Positions 47,478-57,507 are shown, numbered from the stretch's first letter. The stretch: DNA of 64,000 nt from Candidatus Pseudobacter hemicellulosilyticus (GCA_029202545.1 CP119311.1:1488001-1552000); one strand, 5' to 3'. The notes: a model not told the origin generated them from the letters alone. Translations and numbers: made by a program.

Positions 47478-50400
47478 ATGGCAGAAACAACAACACCCAG
47501 ATTAATGGCCGCAGCCAAAGAGTTCAACGTCGGCAAAGAGACCGTTGTTGACTTTTTGGTGGGTAAGGGATTTAGCAAAGACGATCTGAAACCTACGTCC
47601 AAACTGACGGAGGATATGTATCGTGCTTTGCAGCAGGAATTCCAGAGCGATAAGGTGGCGAAGTTAAAAAGCGACCAGATCGATCTGCCGAAAGGAAGCC
47701 TTGAGGCCAAGAAAAAGAAAGAAGAGGAAGCAGCGCCTGCTGTCAAGAAGGAGATTAAGAAAGCAGAACAGCCTGCCGAAGAGGTTAAAGAAGAAGTTGC
47801 GCCACCACCACCTGTAGAGCCGCTGATCCAGCCGGCTCTTGAACCTGTGCAGGCGGAAGAACCACCGCAGCCACAGCCACAACCGCAACAACAGCCGGAA
47901 CCAGCGCCAGAACCAGAGATCGTTAAACTGGAAGCCCCCGAAATTGAAGGGCCCAAAGTATTCGATAAAATAGACCTCTCCGCCATTGATTCTTCCACAA
48001 GACCCAAGAAAACGGTTAAGAAAAAACCCGAAGAACCGGAGCCTGTGGCAGAAGCGGAAACACCCCAGGTAGCGGAAGAACCACAACCGGTGCAGGAAGC
48101 GCCTGTGGTAGCAGAAGAAAAACCAGTAGTAGAAACACCCGCAGCGGTTGAGGAACCCGCGGTTGAAACGCCTGTTGCCATAGAAGAAACACCAGTTGCA
48201 GCGCAAGAAACAGAGGAGGAAACGGGTCCCGTTATTACAAACATCAAGGCTGAAAAGTTGGAAGGTCCTAAGATTCTCGGCAAAATCGAGTTGCCCGTGG
48301 GGGGCGAAGCACGCCCCAAGCCGACCGTGGGCGAAGAAAAACGCAAACGCAAGCGCATCCCCATCGAAAAACGGGGCGCTCAGACCCCGCAGCAGAGTGC
48401 GGCACACCTGTTCAAAAAACCCGAAGGGCAGCAACAAAGGCCCGGCGGCGGTCAGGGACAGGGCGGTGGCCATAACCAGGGCGGCGGCGGTCAGTTCCGC
48501 AGGGATAATAACCGTGGCGGCAGCCATCACCATGGCCAGGGCCAGAACCGCGGTGGCAGACATATTATCACGCGTGAACCTAAAGAGATCAACGAAAAAG
48601 AGATCCAGAACAAGATACGTGAAACACAGGCCAAACTGGCCGGTACCTCCGGCAGGGGCAAGAGCCTCAAAGCCAAGTACCGCCGGGAAAAACGCCAGGG
48701 CATGGCTGATCATGCCGGCGACGATAACATGCAGGACAGCAAACTGCAGGTAACCGAGTTCATCAGCGTAAGCGAACTGGCCAACCTGATGGATGTAAGT
48801 TTTGCAGAAGTGATCAGCAAGTGTATGAGCCTCGGTCTCATGGTATCCATCAACCAGCGGCTTGACGCGGAAGTGATTGAGCTGGTGGCCGGTGAATTCG
48901 GCTTCAGTGTTGAATTCATCGACATGGAGAAACAAATGGAGATGGAGGAAGAGATCGATGAGGATGATGAGGCCGACCTGCTGCCCCGCGCACCCATTGT
49001 GACCATCATGGGTCACGTTGACCACGGTAAGACCTCGCTCCTTGACTATATCCGGAACACTACCGTAGTGGCTGGTGAAGCAGGTGGTATCACCCAGCAC
49101 ATCGGCGCCTACGAGGTGACCCTGTCCAACGGTAAAAAGATCGCTTTCCTGGATACGCCCGGTCACGAGGCCTTCACCGCCATGCGTGCCCGTGGCGCCA
49201 AGATCACCGATATTGCGGTGATAGTAGTAGCGGCTGACGATGCTGTGATGCCCCAGACCCGTGAGGCCATCAGCCACGCACAGGCTGCCAATGTACCCAT
49301 GATCTTTGCCGTCAACAAGATTGATAAGGACGGAGCTAATCCGCAAAAGATATATGAGCAGCTGGCCGGTATGAACATCCTCGTGGAAGCATGGGGTGGT
49401 AAGTTCCAGAACCAGGAGCTCAGCGCCAAAAAAGGATTGAACGTGGATGTCCTGCTGGAGAAGATCCTGCTGGAAGCTGAACTGCTCAACCTCAAGGCCA
49501 ACCCGGAGCGGGAAGCTTCAGGCACCATCATTGAGGCCACCCTGGATAAAGGCCGTGGTTATGTAGCCACCGTGCTGGTCCAGAACGGCACGCTGAAACC
49601 CGGCGAACTGGTAGTATCCGGTCAGTTCTACGGCCGCGTGAAAGCCATGTTCAACGAACGGAACAAACGCGTGGACGATGCACCGCCTTCTACCCCTGTA
49701 CTGATCCTCGGTCTGAACGGCGCGCCCCAGGCCGGTGAGAAGTTCAGGGTTTACCAGGATGAATCCGAAGCCAAAGAAGTAGCCAACCGCCGCGCCCAGA
49801 TCCTCCGTGAACAGGGCCTGCGCACCAAGAAACATATTACACTGGATGAAATTGGCCGACGTCTGGCGCTGGGTAACTTCAAACAGCTTAACCTCATCAT
49901 CAAAGGTGACGTGGACGGTTCTGTGGAAGCCCTCAGTGACTCACTGCAGAAACTTTCTACCGAGGAGATCGTGGTGAGCGTGGTACACAAAGCCGTAGGC
50001 GCTATCACTGAAAGTGATGTGCTGCTGGCCACCGCCTCAGACGCCATCGTACTGGGCTTCAACGTACGTCCCTCTACCCAGGCTGCCCGCGTGGCCGAGA
50101 ATGAAGGCGTGGAGATCAAACTCTACTCCATCATCTACAACGCCATCGAAGAGATCAAGAGCGCCATGGAAGGGATGCTGGAACCCAAGATCCAGGAAAA
50201 GATCGTTGCCAACGTGGAGATCAGGAACGTATTCAAGTTCGACAAAGCCACTGTTGCCGGTTGTTATGTACTGGATGGAAAGATCCAGCGCAACTCGAAG
50301 ATCCGCCTGATCCGCGACGGTATCGTGGAATACCCCAAAGGCGAAGGTCAAAGCGCAGAGCTGGCCTCACTGAAACGCTTCAAGGACGACGTGAAGGAAG

Positions 50401-50507
50401 TGGTGTCTGGTATGGAATGCGGTCTGACCATCAAAAACTTCAACGACCTGCGCGTGGGCGATATCGTAGAAGCCTTCGAAGAAGAAGAAGTAAAACGGAC
50501 ATTATAA
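47478..50507 (+). CDS. infB: Translation initiation factor IF-2
   Basis: A 1009-residue GTPase that delivers initiator tRNA to the ribosome. The N-terminus (about 1-60, LMAAAKEFNVGKETVVDFLV) is followed by a very long low-complexity linker rich in Pro/Glu/Gln (about 70-260) and then Gly/Gln/His (about 310-370). The IF2 N domain is at about 425-480. The G domain carries G1 GHVDHGKTSL, G3 DTPGHEAF and G4 NKID; domains II-IV follow. Such linkers are normal in this phylum. Ends in a hairpin terminator. Confidence 0.96.
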   Translation: MAETTTPRLMAAAKEFNVGKETVVDFLVGKGFSKDDLKPTSKLTEDMYRALQQEFQSDKVAKLKSDQIDLPKGSLEAKKKKEEEAAPAVKKEIKKAEQPAEEVKEEVAPPPPVEPLIQPALEPVQAEEPPQPQPQPQQQPEPAPEPEIVKLEAPEIEGPKVFDKIDLSAIDSSTRPKKTVKKKPEEPEPVAEAETPQVAEEPQPVQEAPVVAEEKPVVETPAAVEEPAVETPVAIEETPVAAQETEEETGPVITNIKAEKLEGPKILGKIELPVGGEARPKPTVGEEKRKRKRIPIEKRGAQTPQQSAAHLFKKPEGQQQRPGGGQGQGGGHNQGGGGQFRRDNNRGGSHHHGQGQNRGGRHIITREPKEINEKEIQNKIRETQAKLAGTSGRGKSLKAKYRREKRQGMADHAGDDNMQDSKLQVTEFISVSELANLMDVSFAEVISKCMSLGLMVSINQRLDAEVIELVAGEFGFSVEFIDMEKQMEMEEEIDEDDEADLLPRAPIVTIMGHVDHGKTSLLDYIRNTTVVAGEAGGITQHIGAYEVTLSNGKKIAFLDTPGHEAFTAMRARGAKITDIAVIVVAADDAVMPQTREAISHAQAANVPMIFAVNKIDKDGANPQKIYEQLAGMNILVEAWGGKFQNQELSAKKGLNVDVLLEKILLEAELLNLKANPEREASGTIIEATLDKGRGYVATVLVQNGTLKPGELVVSGQFYGRVKAMFNERNKRVDDAPPSTPVLILGLNGAPQAGEKFRVYQDESEAKEVANRRAQILREQGLRTKKHITLDEIGRRLALGNFKQLNLIIKGDVDGSVEALSDSLQKLSTEEIVVSVVHKAVGAITESDVLLATASDAIVLGFNVRPSTQAARVAENEGVEIKLYSIIYNAIEEIKSAMEGMLEPKIQEKIVANVEIRNVFKFDKATVAGCYVLDGKIQRNSKIRLIRDGIVEYPKGEGQSAELASLKRFKDDVKEVVSGMECGLTIKNFNDLRVGDIVEAFEEEEVKRTL

Positions 50508-50529
50508 AACATGTTCCATCAATAAAGAA

Positions 50530-50564
50530 CAAAGCACAAGGGAGTCCGCTCACCTTGTGCTTTG
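50530..50564 (+). terminator. Terminator after infB
   Basis: CAAAGCACAAGG ... CCTTGTGCTTTG around an 11-base loop, then CTTATT. Weak T-tract; separates infB from the chaperone gene. Confidence 0.7.
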
Positions 50565-50660
50565 CTTATTAGACCTTGCCTTAAATCCTTGTTAATTAAC
50601 AGGCGTTCCTGCCATTATTATACAACCGTAAAAGTATTTTTGGGAACACCATCTCTGAGT

Positions 50661-52034
50661 ATGAAAAAGTTATATACACTGATTGGCGCCTTTTGCCTGC
50701 TGGCTACTGCATCGGCGCAGACCACAAAAAAAGTGGTGGCTGACAAGATCGTTGGAATTGTAGGGGACAAGATCATCCTGAAATCCGATGTCTACAATGA
50801 TATCATTGACCGTCAGCGCCGCGGAGAGCCCGTTCCGCCCAATGCCAACTGCTATATCATGGACCAGCTGCTGACGCTGAAAGCCCTGGTGCTGCAGGCC
50901 GATAAAGACTCCATTGTTGTTCCTGAAGACGAGATTGAAGCCCTGCTGGAAAACCAGATCCGCGGCTTTATACAGATGTATGGATCCAAAGATGCGTTGC
51001 AGCAGATCGCCGGTCGTACTGTGTACCAGATCAAGGAAGATTTCCGCCAGTCCTTTACCGAACGCAAGAAAGCGGAAAGGATGCGGGACAATATCGTGTC
51101 CAACGTAAAGATCACTCCCCAGGAAGTAAAAGAATATTTTGATAAGATCCCTAAAGACAGTCTCCGGTTCTATGAATCCGAAGTGGAGATCAGTGAGGTG
51201 ATCCTTTATCCCAAAGCCAGCCGCGACCTGGAAATGCTGGCTATAGAAGAGTTGAATGATTACAAGAAACAGGCCGAGGCCGGCGCCCAGCGTTTTGAGA
51301 CCCTGGCGCAGCTGTACTCAGATGATCCGGGCAGTAAAGAGAATGGCGGCAGCTACGGTATCAACCGTACGGAAAAGCAAATGGACCCTGCCTTCATCAG
51401 CAACGCCTTCCGCCTGAAAGAAAAACAGATCAGCCCCGTGTTCAAATCCAAGTTCGGTTACCATATCATCAAAATGGAAAGCCGCGCCGGAGATGACGCT
51501 ATCGTTCGCCATATCCTCCGTATCCCCAAGATCACCGATGATGAAGTGAATGAGGCTATCGAACGGCTGGATTCCGTCCGCGCCAAACTGATCGCCGGCA
51601 CCATGACCTTCGGTGAAGCCGTTGCCAAATACAGTGATGATGAAGCCGCCAAATATACCGGTGGCCGCAGGATGAACCAGGGCGGTGGCACCTTCCTGGC
51701 CCTGGACCAGCTGGACAAAGAAACAGTGGAACTGCTGGCCAAGACTAAAATGAAACCGGGCGAGTATTCCAAGCCTGTTACCTTCATGGATGAGCGGCAG
51801 AAAAAAGGTGTACGGATTGTATACCTCCAGTCCAGGACCGAGCCCCACCGCGAGAATATGAAGGATGATTATGACCGGGTAGCCCAGCGCGCCCTTGAAA
51901 TGAAAAAACAGGAAGTACTGGAAAAATGGTTCGCTTCCCGGATCTCTTCCTACTACCTGATGATAGATGATGAATTCAGGGATTGTGATTCACTGGACAA
52001 CTGGTTGCGGTATTCAGTAAAAACAAATCCATAG
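50661..52034 (+). CDS. SurA-like periplasmic peptidyl-prolyl isomerase
   Basis: A 457-residue outer-membrane protein chaperone. I chose the ATG at 50661, which opens a signal peptide MKKLYTLIGAFCLLATASAQ. The N-terminal SurA-type region (VDKIVGIVGDKIILKSDVYN-like, about 25-170) is followed by two parvulin rotamase domains (SEVEISEVILYPKASRDLEM, then LYSDDPGSKENGGSYG; and AIVRHILRIPKITDDEVNEA, then YSDDEAAKYTGGRRMN). Typical client is the outer-membrane porin and TonB-receptor class, abundant here. Followed by a strong terminator. Confidence 0.9.
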   Translation: MKKLYTLIGAFCLLATASAQTTKKVVADKIVGIVGDKIILKSDVYNDIIDRQRRGEPVPPNANCYIMDQLLTLKALVLQADKDSIVVPEDEIEALLENQIRGFIQMYGSKDALQQIAGRTVYQIKEDFRQSFTERKKAERMRDNIVSNVKITPQEVKEYFDKIPKDSLRFYESEVEISEVILYPKASRDLEMLAIEELNDYKKQAEAGAQRFETLAQLYSDDPGSKENGGSYGINRTEKQMDPAFISNAFRLKEKQISPVFKSKFGYHIIKMESRAGDDAIVRHILRIPKITDDEVNEAIERLDSVRAKLIAGTMTFGEAVAKYSDDEAAKYTGGRRMNQGGGTFLALDQLDKETVELLAKTKMKPGEYSKPVTFMDERQKKGVRIVYLQSRTEPHRENMKDDYDRVAQRALEMKKQEVLEKWFASRISSYYLMIDDEFRDCDSLDNWLRYSVKTNP

Positions 52035-52059
52035 TCAATAGCTATAAAATATGGAACAG

Positions 52060-52085
52060 CGCCGGCCCTATGGCCGGCGTTTTTC
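52060..52085 (+). terminator. Terminator after the SurA-like gene
   Basis: CGCCGGCC-CTAT-GGCCGGCG followed by TTTTTC. Confidence 0.9.
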
Positions 52086-52554
52086 ATTGTTCTAACTGCA
52101 AGGCATGCCTGACGCTACTTACTTACCACTAAGAGAAAACACTTAAAGAAATTAGAAAGCCTGGCGCTTTTTATGACAACACAAGGTTTTACGGTACTTT
52201 GTATAAGTATTTCCCTGTAATGCCGGAAGGCATTCATAAACCGATTCCCGGAGAAGCGTCAGGAGCAAAGAACTTCCCGTAAACACATATGCTCAAACAG
52301 TTACAACAGTCGGGCCCTCCCGCAGGTTGGCATCCGTGCTATCACCTGCAGCTAAGGCCGCAGGGCTATGTCCCCGCGGTATTGTCTTTATCCGTTATCA
52401 ACCCTTCTCTTTTACACCTGACCACCAGTATCCCGGTTTCTGTACCTGCTGTCAGCAAAAATAAATATCTCCGTTCCCCGCTATCCGCAGACGGTAATGG
52501 CTCGTACCCTCGTTATCAAGGCTACCATTGCAACATTCTAATAAAACCACACTT
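52086..52554. other. Intergenic region before the first response regulator
   Basis: About 470 bases with no credible gene. The downstream promoter must be here, but no exact TAnnTTTG lies close to the start. Confidence 0.4.
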
Positions 52555-53196
52555 ATGGAAAAGATCAGTGTACTGATTGCTGATGACCACAAACTGATCA
52601 GGGAAACCTGGAGCTTTATATTAAATAATGACCCCCGCTTTGTGGTGGTAGCCGATTGCGGCGACACCGACCAGGCGGTAGAACTGGCGCGCAGTAAAAA
52701 ACCGCAGATCGTGTTGATGGATATCAATATGGCGCCCACCTCCGGCTTTGAAGCCACCGAAAAGATCCGGAAGCTGTCCCCTGCTTCCCGCATCATAGGT
52801 ATCTCCATGCATTCCCAGCCCGCCTATGCCAAAAAGATGCTGCAGATAGGGGCCAAGGGCTATGTGACGAAGAACTCCTCCAAAGAGGAAATGATTGCTG
52901 CCATCCTGGAGGTGCATAGTGGCAACCGGTATATCTGTGATGAGATCAAGAACAATATTTCAGAACTGGTGCTGGAAGAGAACCGCGAAATGCCCAATGT
53001 CAATTCCCTGACCGACCGGGAGATCCAGATCATTCACCTCATCAAGGAGGGGCAATCGTCCAAAGAAATTGCCAGCGGCCTGAAGATATCACTCAAGACC
53101 GTGGAAGTACACCGGCATAATATTCTCAAAAAATTGAAACTGAAGAATTCGGCCTCCCTGGTCAATTTCATCAACAGTGTGGCTACCAACATTTAA
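52555..53196 (+). CDS. NarL/FixJ-family response regulator (copy 1)
   Basis: A 213-residue regulator from the ATG at 52555 (MEKISVLIADDHKLIRETWS). The receiver has the acidic pair ADDH and phosphoacceptor IVLMDINM (about Asp56), then IIGISMHSQPAYAKKMLQIG and YVTKNSS. The LuxR-type HTH reads LTDREIQIIHLIKEGQSSKE, IASGLKISLKTVEVHRHNIL, KKLKLKNSASLVNFI. No kinase is adjacent. A close paralogue lies on the other side of the next gene, purF. Confidence 0.95.
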   Translation: MEKISVLIADDHKLIRETWSFILNNDPRFVVVADCGDTDQAVELARSKKPQIVLMDINMAPTSGFEATEKIRKLSPASRIIGISMHSQPAYAKKMLQIGAKGYVTKNSSKEEMIAAILEVHSGNRYICDEIKNNISELVLEENREMPNVNSLTDREIQIIHLIKEGQSSKEIASGLKISLKTVEVHRHNILKKLKLKNSASLVNFINSVATNI

Positions 53197-53925
53197 TGTA
53201 AGAGAAACTACCTACAGCCTTTTTAGGTTTAATGCCTACAAGGCCAATTTCTGCAGGGTCTCCGCTTGGAAGTAAAAGAAGAATTTTCAATTTTTACTAA
53301 GGTATAAGACACTGATAACTTTTTTATTATGTGAAGGCTCTGCAATGCTCTCTTCCTGATCGGGAGGGGGCATTGTCATTTTTTGGAAAGGCCCGTCCAC
53401 CCTGTTTTCCATTGCAGGGAATGGTAGGAGAAAACCCGTAGCGGCCGTTGAAATATCTATTTAGGGGGGTGAAAGTTTTGCTTTAAATCAATTTCTCTAC
53501 TCCAAAATGCTGCAATTTAGCGGCAAATCCAATATTCATTCGTAAGAACAACTCTACCCAAACCCGTAATTTGATCCAGATCCTTTGAAAGACGTCCGAC
53601 TCAATTCCTTGATGCCCCTCTACCGGCTTCAACTTAATTGATCCACTTATCCTATTAAAATACCCCCCAAATTCCTATGAAGGCCGGGGGTTTTTTTATA
53701 ACCAGGTCCCGCTCCGTCCACCCCGGATTTCCAGCCTTCCGGGAACAAAGTTCAAACAATAACAATCCATTGACAAGATTCATGTCTATAAAGTATATAT
53801 AATAATTATATATATCTTTCTGATTGATAGTTTTTTGACTAATATCAACAGCGCTCCTGCCCGGCTCCCGCTTGAGCAGGCTCAAGTTCTGCTTCCCGGA
53901 CGCACAACCAGCCATCTTATTTCCT
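53197..53925. other. Long gap between regulator 1 and purF
   Basis: No gene recognised over about 730 bases. Holds a terminator-like hairpin (53663-53697) and a very AT-rich near-palindrome TATATATAATAATTATATATAT around 53788-53816. The AT-rich stretch could be a bent-DNA or binding region upstream of purF. Confidence 0.55.
53663..53697 (+). terminator. Terminator-like hairpin in the purF upstream gap
   Basis: CCCCCC ... CGGGGG with a 17-base loop containing CCTATGAAGG, followed by seven T. Far (470 bases) from the response regulator stop. Confidence 0.6.
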
Positions 53926-53933
53926 TAACTTTG
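53926..53933 (+). promoter_or_regulatory. -7 box TAACTTTG of purF
   Basis: Exact TAnnTTTG, 26 bases before the ATG at 53960. Confidence 0.6.
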
Positions 53934-53959
53934 CGCTTCCTTTTCAACAGGAGCTACCC

Positions 53960-55807
53960 ATGAGTGATGCTATAAAACATGAATGCGGTTTGGCATTCAT
54001 CCGATTACGTAAGCCGTTTTCTTATTATCAGCAGCAGTACGGTACAGTGATGTGGGGCCTTAACAAGCTCTACCTCCTCATGGAAAAGCAGCACAACCGC
54101 GGACAGGATGGCGCCGGTGTAGCCAGTGTAAAACTGAATGTAGAGCCGGGTTATCCTTTTCTTCACCGTATCCGCAGCAACCAGAATCAGCCCATCGCAG
54201 ATATTTTCACCCGGATCAACGAGGATGTGAAAGAACTGGAGAAATACCAGCCGGATATTCTCAAACACCCGGGCCTCATGAAAGGACATATCCCCTTCCT
54301 GGGCGAATTATTGCTGGGACACCTCCGTTACGGTACCCAGGGCAAGAACAATGTTGAATTTTGTCATCCATTTATAAAGCGGAACACCATCCCGGCCCGT
54401 AATCTGGCGCTGGCAGGAAATTTTAATCTGGTGAACACTGATGAGCTGTTCTCTCTCATCAATATTGATCCGGGTGATTTCCAGAAACAGAGTGACCTGG
54501 CGGCCATGATGGAAGTGATCCATCATTTCCTCACCCAGGCCGATGAAAACAGCCCCGGCGCCCTGGACGTGCTGGGCATGCTGCGCAAGGCGGTACCCCT
54601 GTTTGACGGTGGTTTTACCGTAGGTGGTCTGCTGGGCAACGGTGACTCCTTTGTATTCCGGGATGCCAATGGTATCCGCCCGGCCTATTATTATATCAGC
54701 GACGAAGTAGTGGTTGCCGCCTCTGAGCGGGCCGCTATCCGTACGGTTTTCAATGTAGGCGAGAACGAAGTGCTGGAACTCATGCCCGGCATGGGCCTCA
54801 TCACCAAATCTGATGGCCGTGTGGTAGTGGAGCAGGTAATGGAACCCCGGGAACGCCGGGCCTGCAGTTTTGAAAGGATCTACTTCTCCCGCGGCAGTGA
54901 TGAAAAGATCTACCGGGAAAGAAGCCAGCTAGGTTACAATATGAGCAACCAGGTGCTGAAAGCCGTTAATTACGACACGAAGAATACAATTTTCTCCTTT
55001 ATTCCCAATACCGCGGAAGTGGCCTTTTATGGCCTGTGGAAAGGATTGGACGATTACCTGAAAAAAGTGAAGATTGAAAGGATCCTGAGCTGGGGTAAGG
55101 ACATCACGGAAGATAAACTCTCCGAGATGATCAACCGCAAGATCCGGATTGAGAAGATTGCGATCAAGGACGTTAAAATGCGCACCTTCATTACGGCAGA
55201 CACCAGCCGCAATGAAATGGTACAGCACGTATACGATATCACCTATGGCACAGTAAGCAAAGGGCAGGATACCCTGGTGGTGATTGATGATTCCATTGTG
55301 CGCGGGACCACGCTGAAAGAAAGTATTGTGCGGATGCTGGCGCGGCTGGAACCCAAAAAGATCATCATCCTTTCCTCTGCCCCGCAGATCAGGTACCCTG
55401 ATTGCTACGGTATTGATATGAGCAAACTCGGTGATTTCATTGCCTTCAAGGCCGCCACCGAACTGCTCAAAGAATCCGGGCGCGAAAGCTATCTCCAGCA
55501 GATCTATGAGCAATGTAAGGAATTACACCGCATGGGTCAGCTGCATACAAAGAACCTGGTCCGCCTGGTCTATGAACCCTTCACTCCTGAACAGATCTCT
55601 GATAAGATCGCTCAACAGATCACCCCCCAGGGCCTCAACATCCCTGTACAGGTTATTTTCCAGACCGTAGAATCCCTGCACCAGGCCTGTCCAACCAACA
55701 CAGGCGACTGGTACTTTACCGGCAACTATCCAACCCCGGGAGGAAACCGTGTGGTGAACCAGGCCTTCATCAATTATATGGAAGGCAGGAACGTCCGTGG
55801 CTATTAA
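53960..55807 (+). CDS. purF: Amidophosphoribosyltransferase (PurF), long form
   Basis: A 615-residue enzyme of the first committed purine step (PRPP plus glutamine to phosphoribosylamine). The glutaminase Cys appears after a short propeptide as HECGLAFIRL (Cys9), as in the Bacillus-type enzyme. The Ntn region continues with QHNRGQDGAGVASV and LLLGHLRYGTQGKNNVEFCH. The phosphoribosyltransferase domain shows the PRPP loop LVVIDDSIVRGTTL. At over 600 residues it is about 100 longer than the usual PurF, with extra C-terminal sequence (YFTGNYPTPGGNRVVNQAFI). Stands alone between two response regulators. Confidence 0.93.
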   Translation: MSDAIKHECGLAFIRLRKPFSYYQQQYGTVMWGLNKLYLLMEKQHNRGQDGAGVASVKLNVEPGYPFLHRIRSNQNQPIADIFTRINEDVKELEKYQPDILKHPGLMKGHIPFLGELLLGHLRYGTQGKNNVEFCHPFIKRNTIPARNLALAGNFNLVNTDELFSLINIDPGDFQKQSDLAAMMEVIHHFLTQADENSPGALDVLGMLRKAVPLFDGGFTVGGLLGNGDSFVFRDANGIRPAYYYISDEVVVAASERAAIRTVFNVGENEVLELMPGMGLITKSDGRVVVEQVMEPRERRACSFERIYFSRGSDEKIYRERSQLGYNMSNQVLKAVNYDTKNTIFSFIPNTAEVAFYGLWKGLDDYLKKVKIERILSWGKDITEDKLSEMINRKIRIEKIAIKDVKMRTFITADTSRNEMVQHVYDITYGTVSKGQDTLVVIDDSIVRGTTLKESIVRMLARLEPKKIIILSSAPQIRYPDCYGIDMSKLGDFIAFKAATELLKESGRESYLQQIYEQCKELHRMGQLHTKNLVRLVYEPFTPEQISDKIAQQITPQGLNIPVQVIFQTVESLHQACPTNTGDWYFTGNYPTPGGNRVVNQAFINYMEGRNVRGY

Positions 55808-55981
55808 GCCCAACGGGTAGGTACACCTCCTGAAAACTTGACCGTTTCGGAAAAATTGCTTAATATCATTGTTAACGAATGATGGTTCCGGTTCGGTTGG
55901 ATAGCATCATTATGGTATAAGGCCAGGTAATTGTTAGTAGCATCAAACCTGCTTCCTAAATACCATTTGAAAAAATATCTT

Positions 55982-56617
55982 ATGAATAAGATTTCCATCA
56001 TGATTGTGGATGACCACACGTTGATACGTGAAACCTGGTCATTTTTACTGGGACGCAACGAAGGCTTCGAGGTGGTGGCCGAAGTTGGTGATGGGCAACG
56101 CGCCATTGAGATTGCGCGTGATAAACGACCTAATATTGTACTGCTCGATATTAATATGTCGCCCCTTAACGGTTTTGACATCATCAAAATGATCCGTAAG
56201 CTCTCGCCAGGATCCAAAGTGATAGCCGTTTCTATGCACTCCCAGCCCGCTTACGCCAAAAAAATGCTGCGCCTCGGTGCCAGAGGCTATGTTACCAAGA
56301 ACTCGCCCCGCCAGGAAATGCTGGACGCCATCACCGAAGTATACAACGGACAATTATATATCTGCCAGGAAGTAAAGAATATCCTTTCCGAACAGGTACT
56401 CAGCGAAGAAGAAAACAACTCCGGCCTCAATACCCTCTCAGAACGCGAGATAGAAGTTATTAACCTGATCCGCGACGGACTCTCCTCCAAAGAAATTGCC
56501 GACCGCCTCAAGCTGTCCATCAAAACAGTGGAAGTACACCGGCATAATATCCTGAAGAAGCTCAAGGTGAAAAACACCGCTTCCCTCATCAACTACATCA
56601 ACGCCAGCGGCCTGTAG
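55982..56617 (+). CDS. NarL/FixJ-family response regulator (copy 2)
   Basis: A 211-residue regulator from the ATG at 55982 (MNKISIMIVDDHTLIRETWS). It matches copy 1 almost motif for motif: IVLLDINM, VIAVSMHSQPAYAKKMLRLG, YVTKNSP and the HTH LSEREIEVINLIRDGLSSKE, IADRLKLSIKTVEVHRHNIL. The two flank purF and must be paralogues. Neither has an adjacent kinase, so signalling partners are elsewhere. Followed by a hairpin at 56776-56803. Confidence 0.95.
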   Translation: MNKISIMIVDDHTLIRETWSFLLGRNEGFEVVAEVGDGQRAIEIARDKRPNIVLLDINMSPLNGFDIIKMIRKLSPGSKVIAVSMHSQPAYAKKMLRLGARGYVTKNSPRQEMLDAITEVYNGQLYICQEVKNILSEQVLSEEENNSGLNTLSEREIEVINLIRDGLSSKEIADRLKLSIKTVEVHRHNILKKLKVKNTASLINYINASGL

Positions 56618-56775
56618 CCAGCCCCCATAGCCGATTTAATTTTATTTTAATTTGGCAAAGATTTTGCTACTAAAACCCCAGCCGACCGTTTAGCTTCCTA
56701 TGGGGAACCAATCTTAAACAGGCCTGTTTAAATTTCATTTCTGATTCCTTTGATTGAAACTTATTAGGTATTATT

Positions 56776-56803
56776 GTAAGGGAGGAATTATTTCCTCCCT
56801 TAC
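56776..56803 (+). terminator. Hairpin between regulator 2 and sixA
   Basis: GTAAGGGAGGAA-TTAT-TTCCTCCCTTAC, 12 perfect pairs, then TTATTTG. Only 15 bases before the next ATG, so it may be a terminator for the regulator or a leader structure of the phosphatase gene. Confidence 0.65.
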
Positions 56804-56818
56804 TTATTTGATATTCAT

Positions 56819-57316
56819 ATGAAATCAGTGCTTATTATTCGCCATGCCAAGAGCAGCTGGGATGATCCCGCACAGGATGATTTTGACCGCCCCCTCAATG
56901 ATCGTGGTAAGCGGGATGCCCCGCAAATGGCGAAGCGCCTGCTGGAAAAAGGAATTCAGATAGACTGCTTTATCAGCAGCCCCGCCAAAAGAGCCCGGAG
57001 GACCGCTGGCCTCTTTGCCGCTGAATACAATGTGACCAAAGACCAGCTGATCCTGGTAGAAGCCCTCTACCATCCCGGTCCCGCAGATATTTTCCAGGCT
57101 ATCGCTCATGCTCCCGGTGACAAGGATACTATCGCCCTCTTCTCCCATAATCCCGGAGTGACGGAGTTTGTCAATATGCTGACTGATGTACGCATAGATG
57201 ATATGCCTACCTGCGCCGTCTTTGCAGTGAAAGCGCCCGTTCGTCATTGGACTGAATTCATGGAAGCAGCCAAAGAATTCTGGTTCTTCGATTATCCAAA
57301 ATCACTCACCACCTGA
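56819..57316 (+). CDS. SixA-type phosphohistidine phosphatase
   Basis: A 165-residue histidine phosphatase-superfamily member. The catalytic motif is LLIIRHAKSSWDDPAQDDFD-like: IIRHAKSSW (Arg-His) near the start, with the second conserved region SSPAKRARRTAGLF and the last catalytic His in FSHNPGVTEFVN. This is the SixA branch, which removes phosphate from HPt-type histidines. It lies after a response regulator, but the pairing is positional only. Confidence 0.9.
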   Translation: MKSVLIIRHAKSSWDDPAQDDFDRPLNDRGKRDAPQMAKRLLEKGIQIDCFISSPAKRARRTAGLFAAEYNVTKDQLILVEALYHPGPADIFQAIAHAPGDKDTIALFSHNPGVTEFVNMLTDVRIDDMPTCAVFAVKAPVRHWTEFMEAAKEFWFFDYPKSLTT

Positions 57317-57507
57317 GAATTGTTGGCAAATTGATAATAGCTCCGCCCGACAAAAGTCTTGGCGGGCTTCGTAATTCTACCTAATTTCGGTCATCCGATA
57401 AAGACCTCTTCTTACCCGTTCTCCCTTCTCTACTGAAAACATCTTCCGGTAACACCGGCTGGTTCATTATTCCCTGAAATACCGCTTCACTTCAAAAAAC
57501 TATAGCA

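Noticed and set aside
47664..49346. 560-residue minus-strand frame
   Set aside because: Antisense to the low-complexity and G-domain parts of infB; Phe/Leu-rich composition is the complement of Lys/Glu codons.
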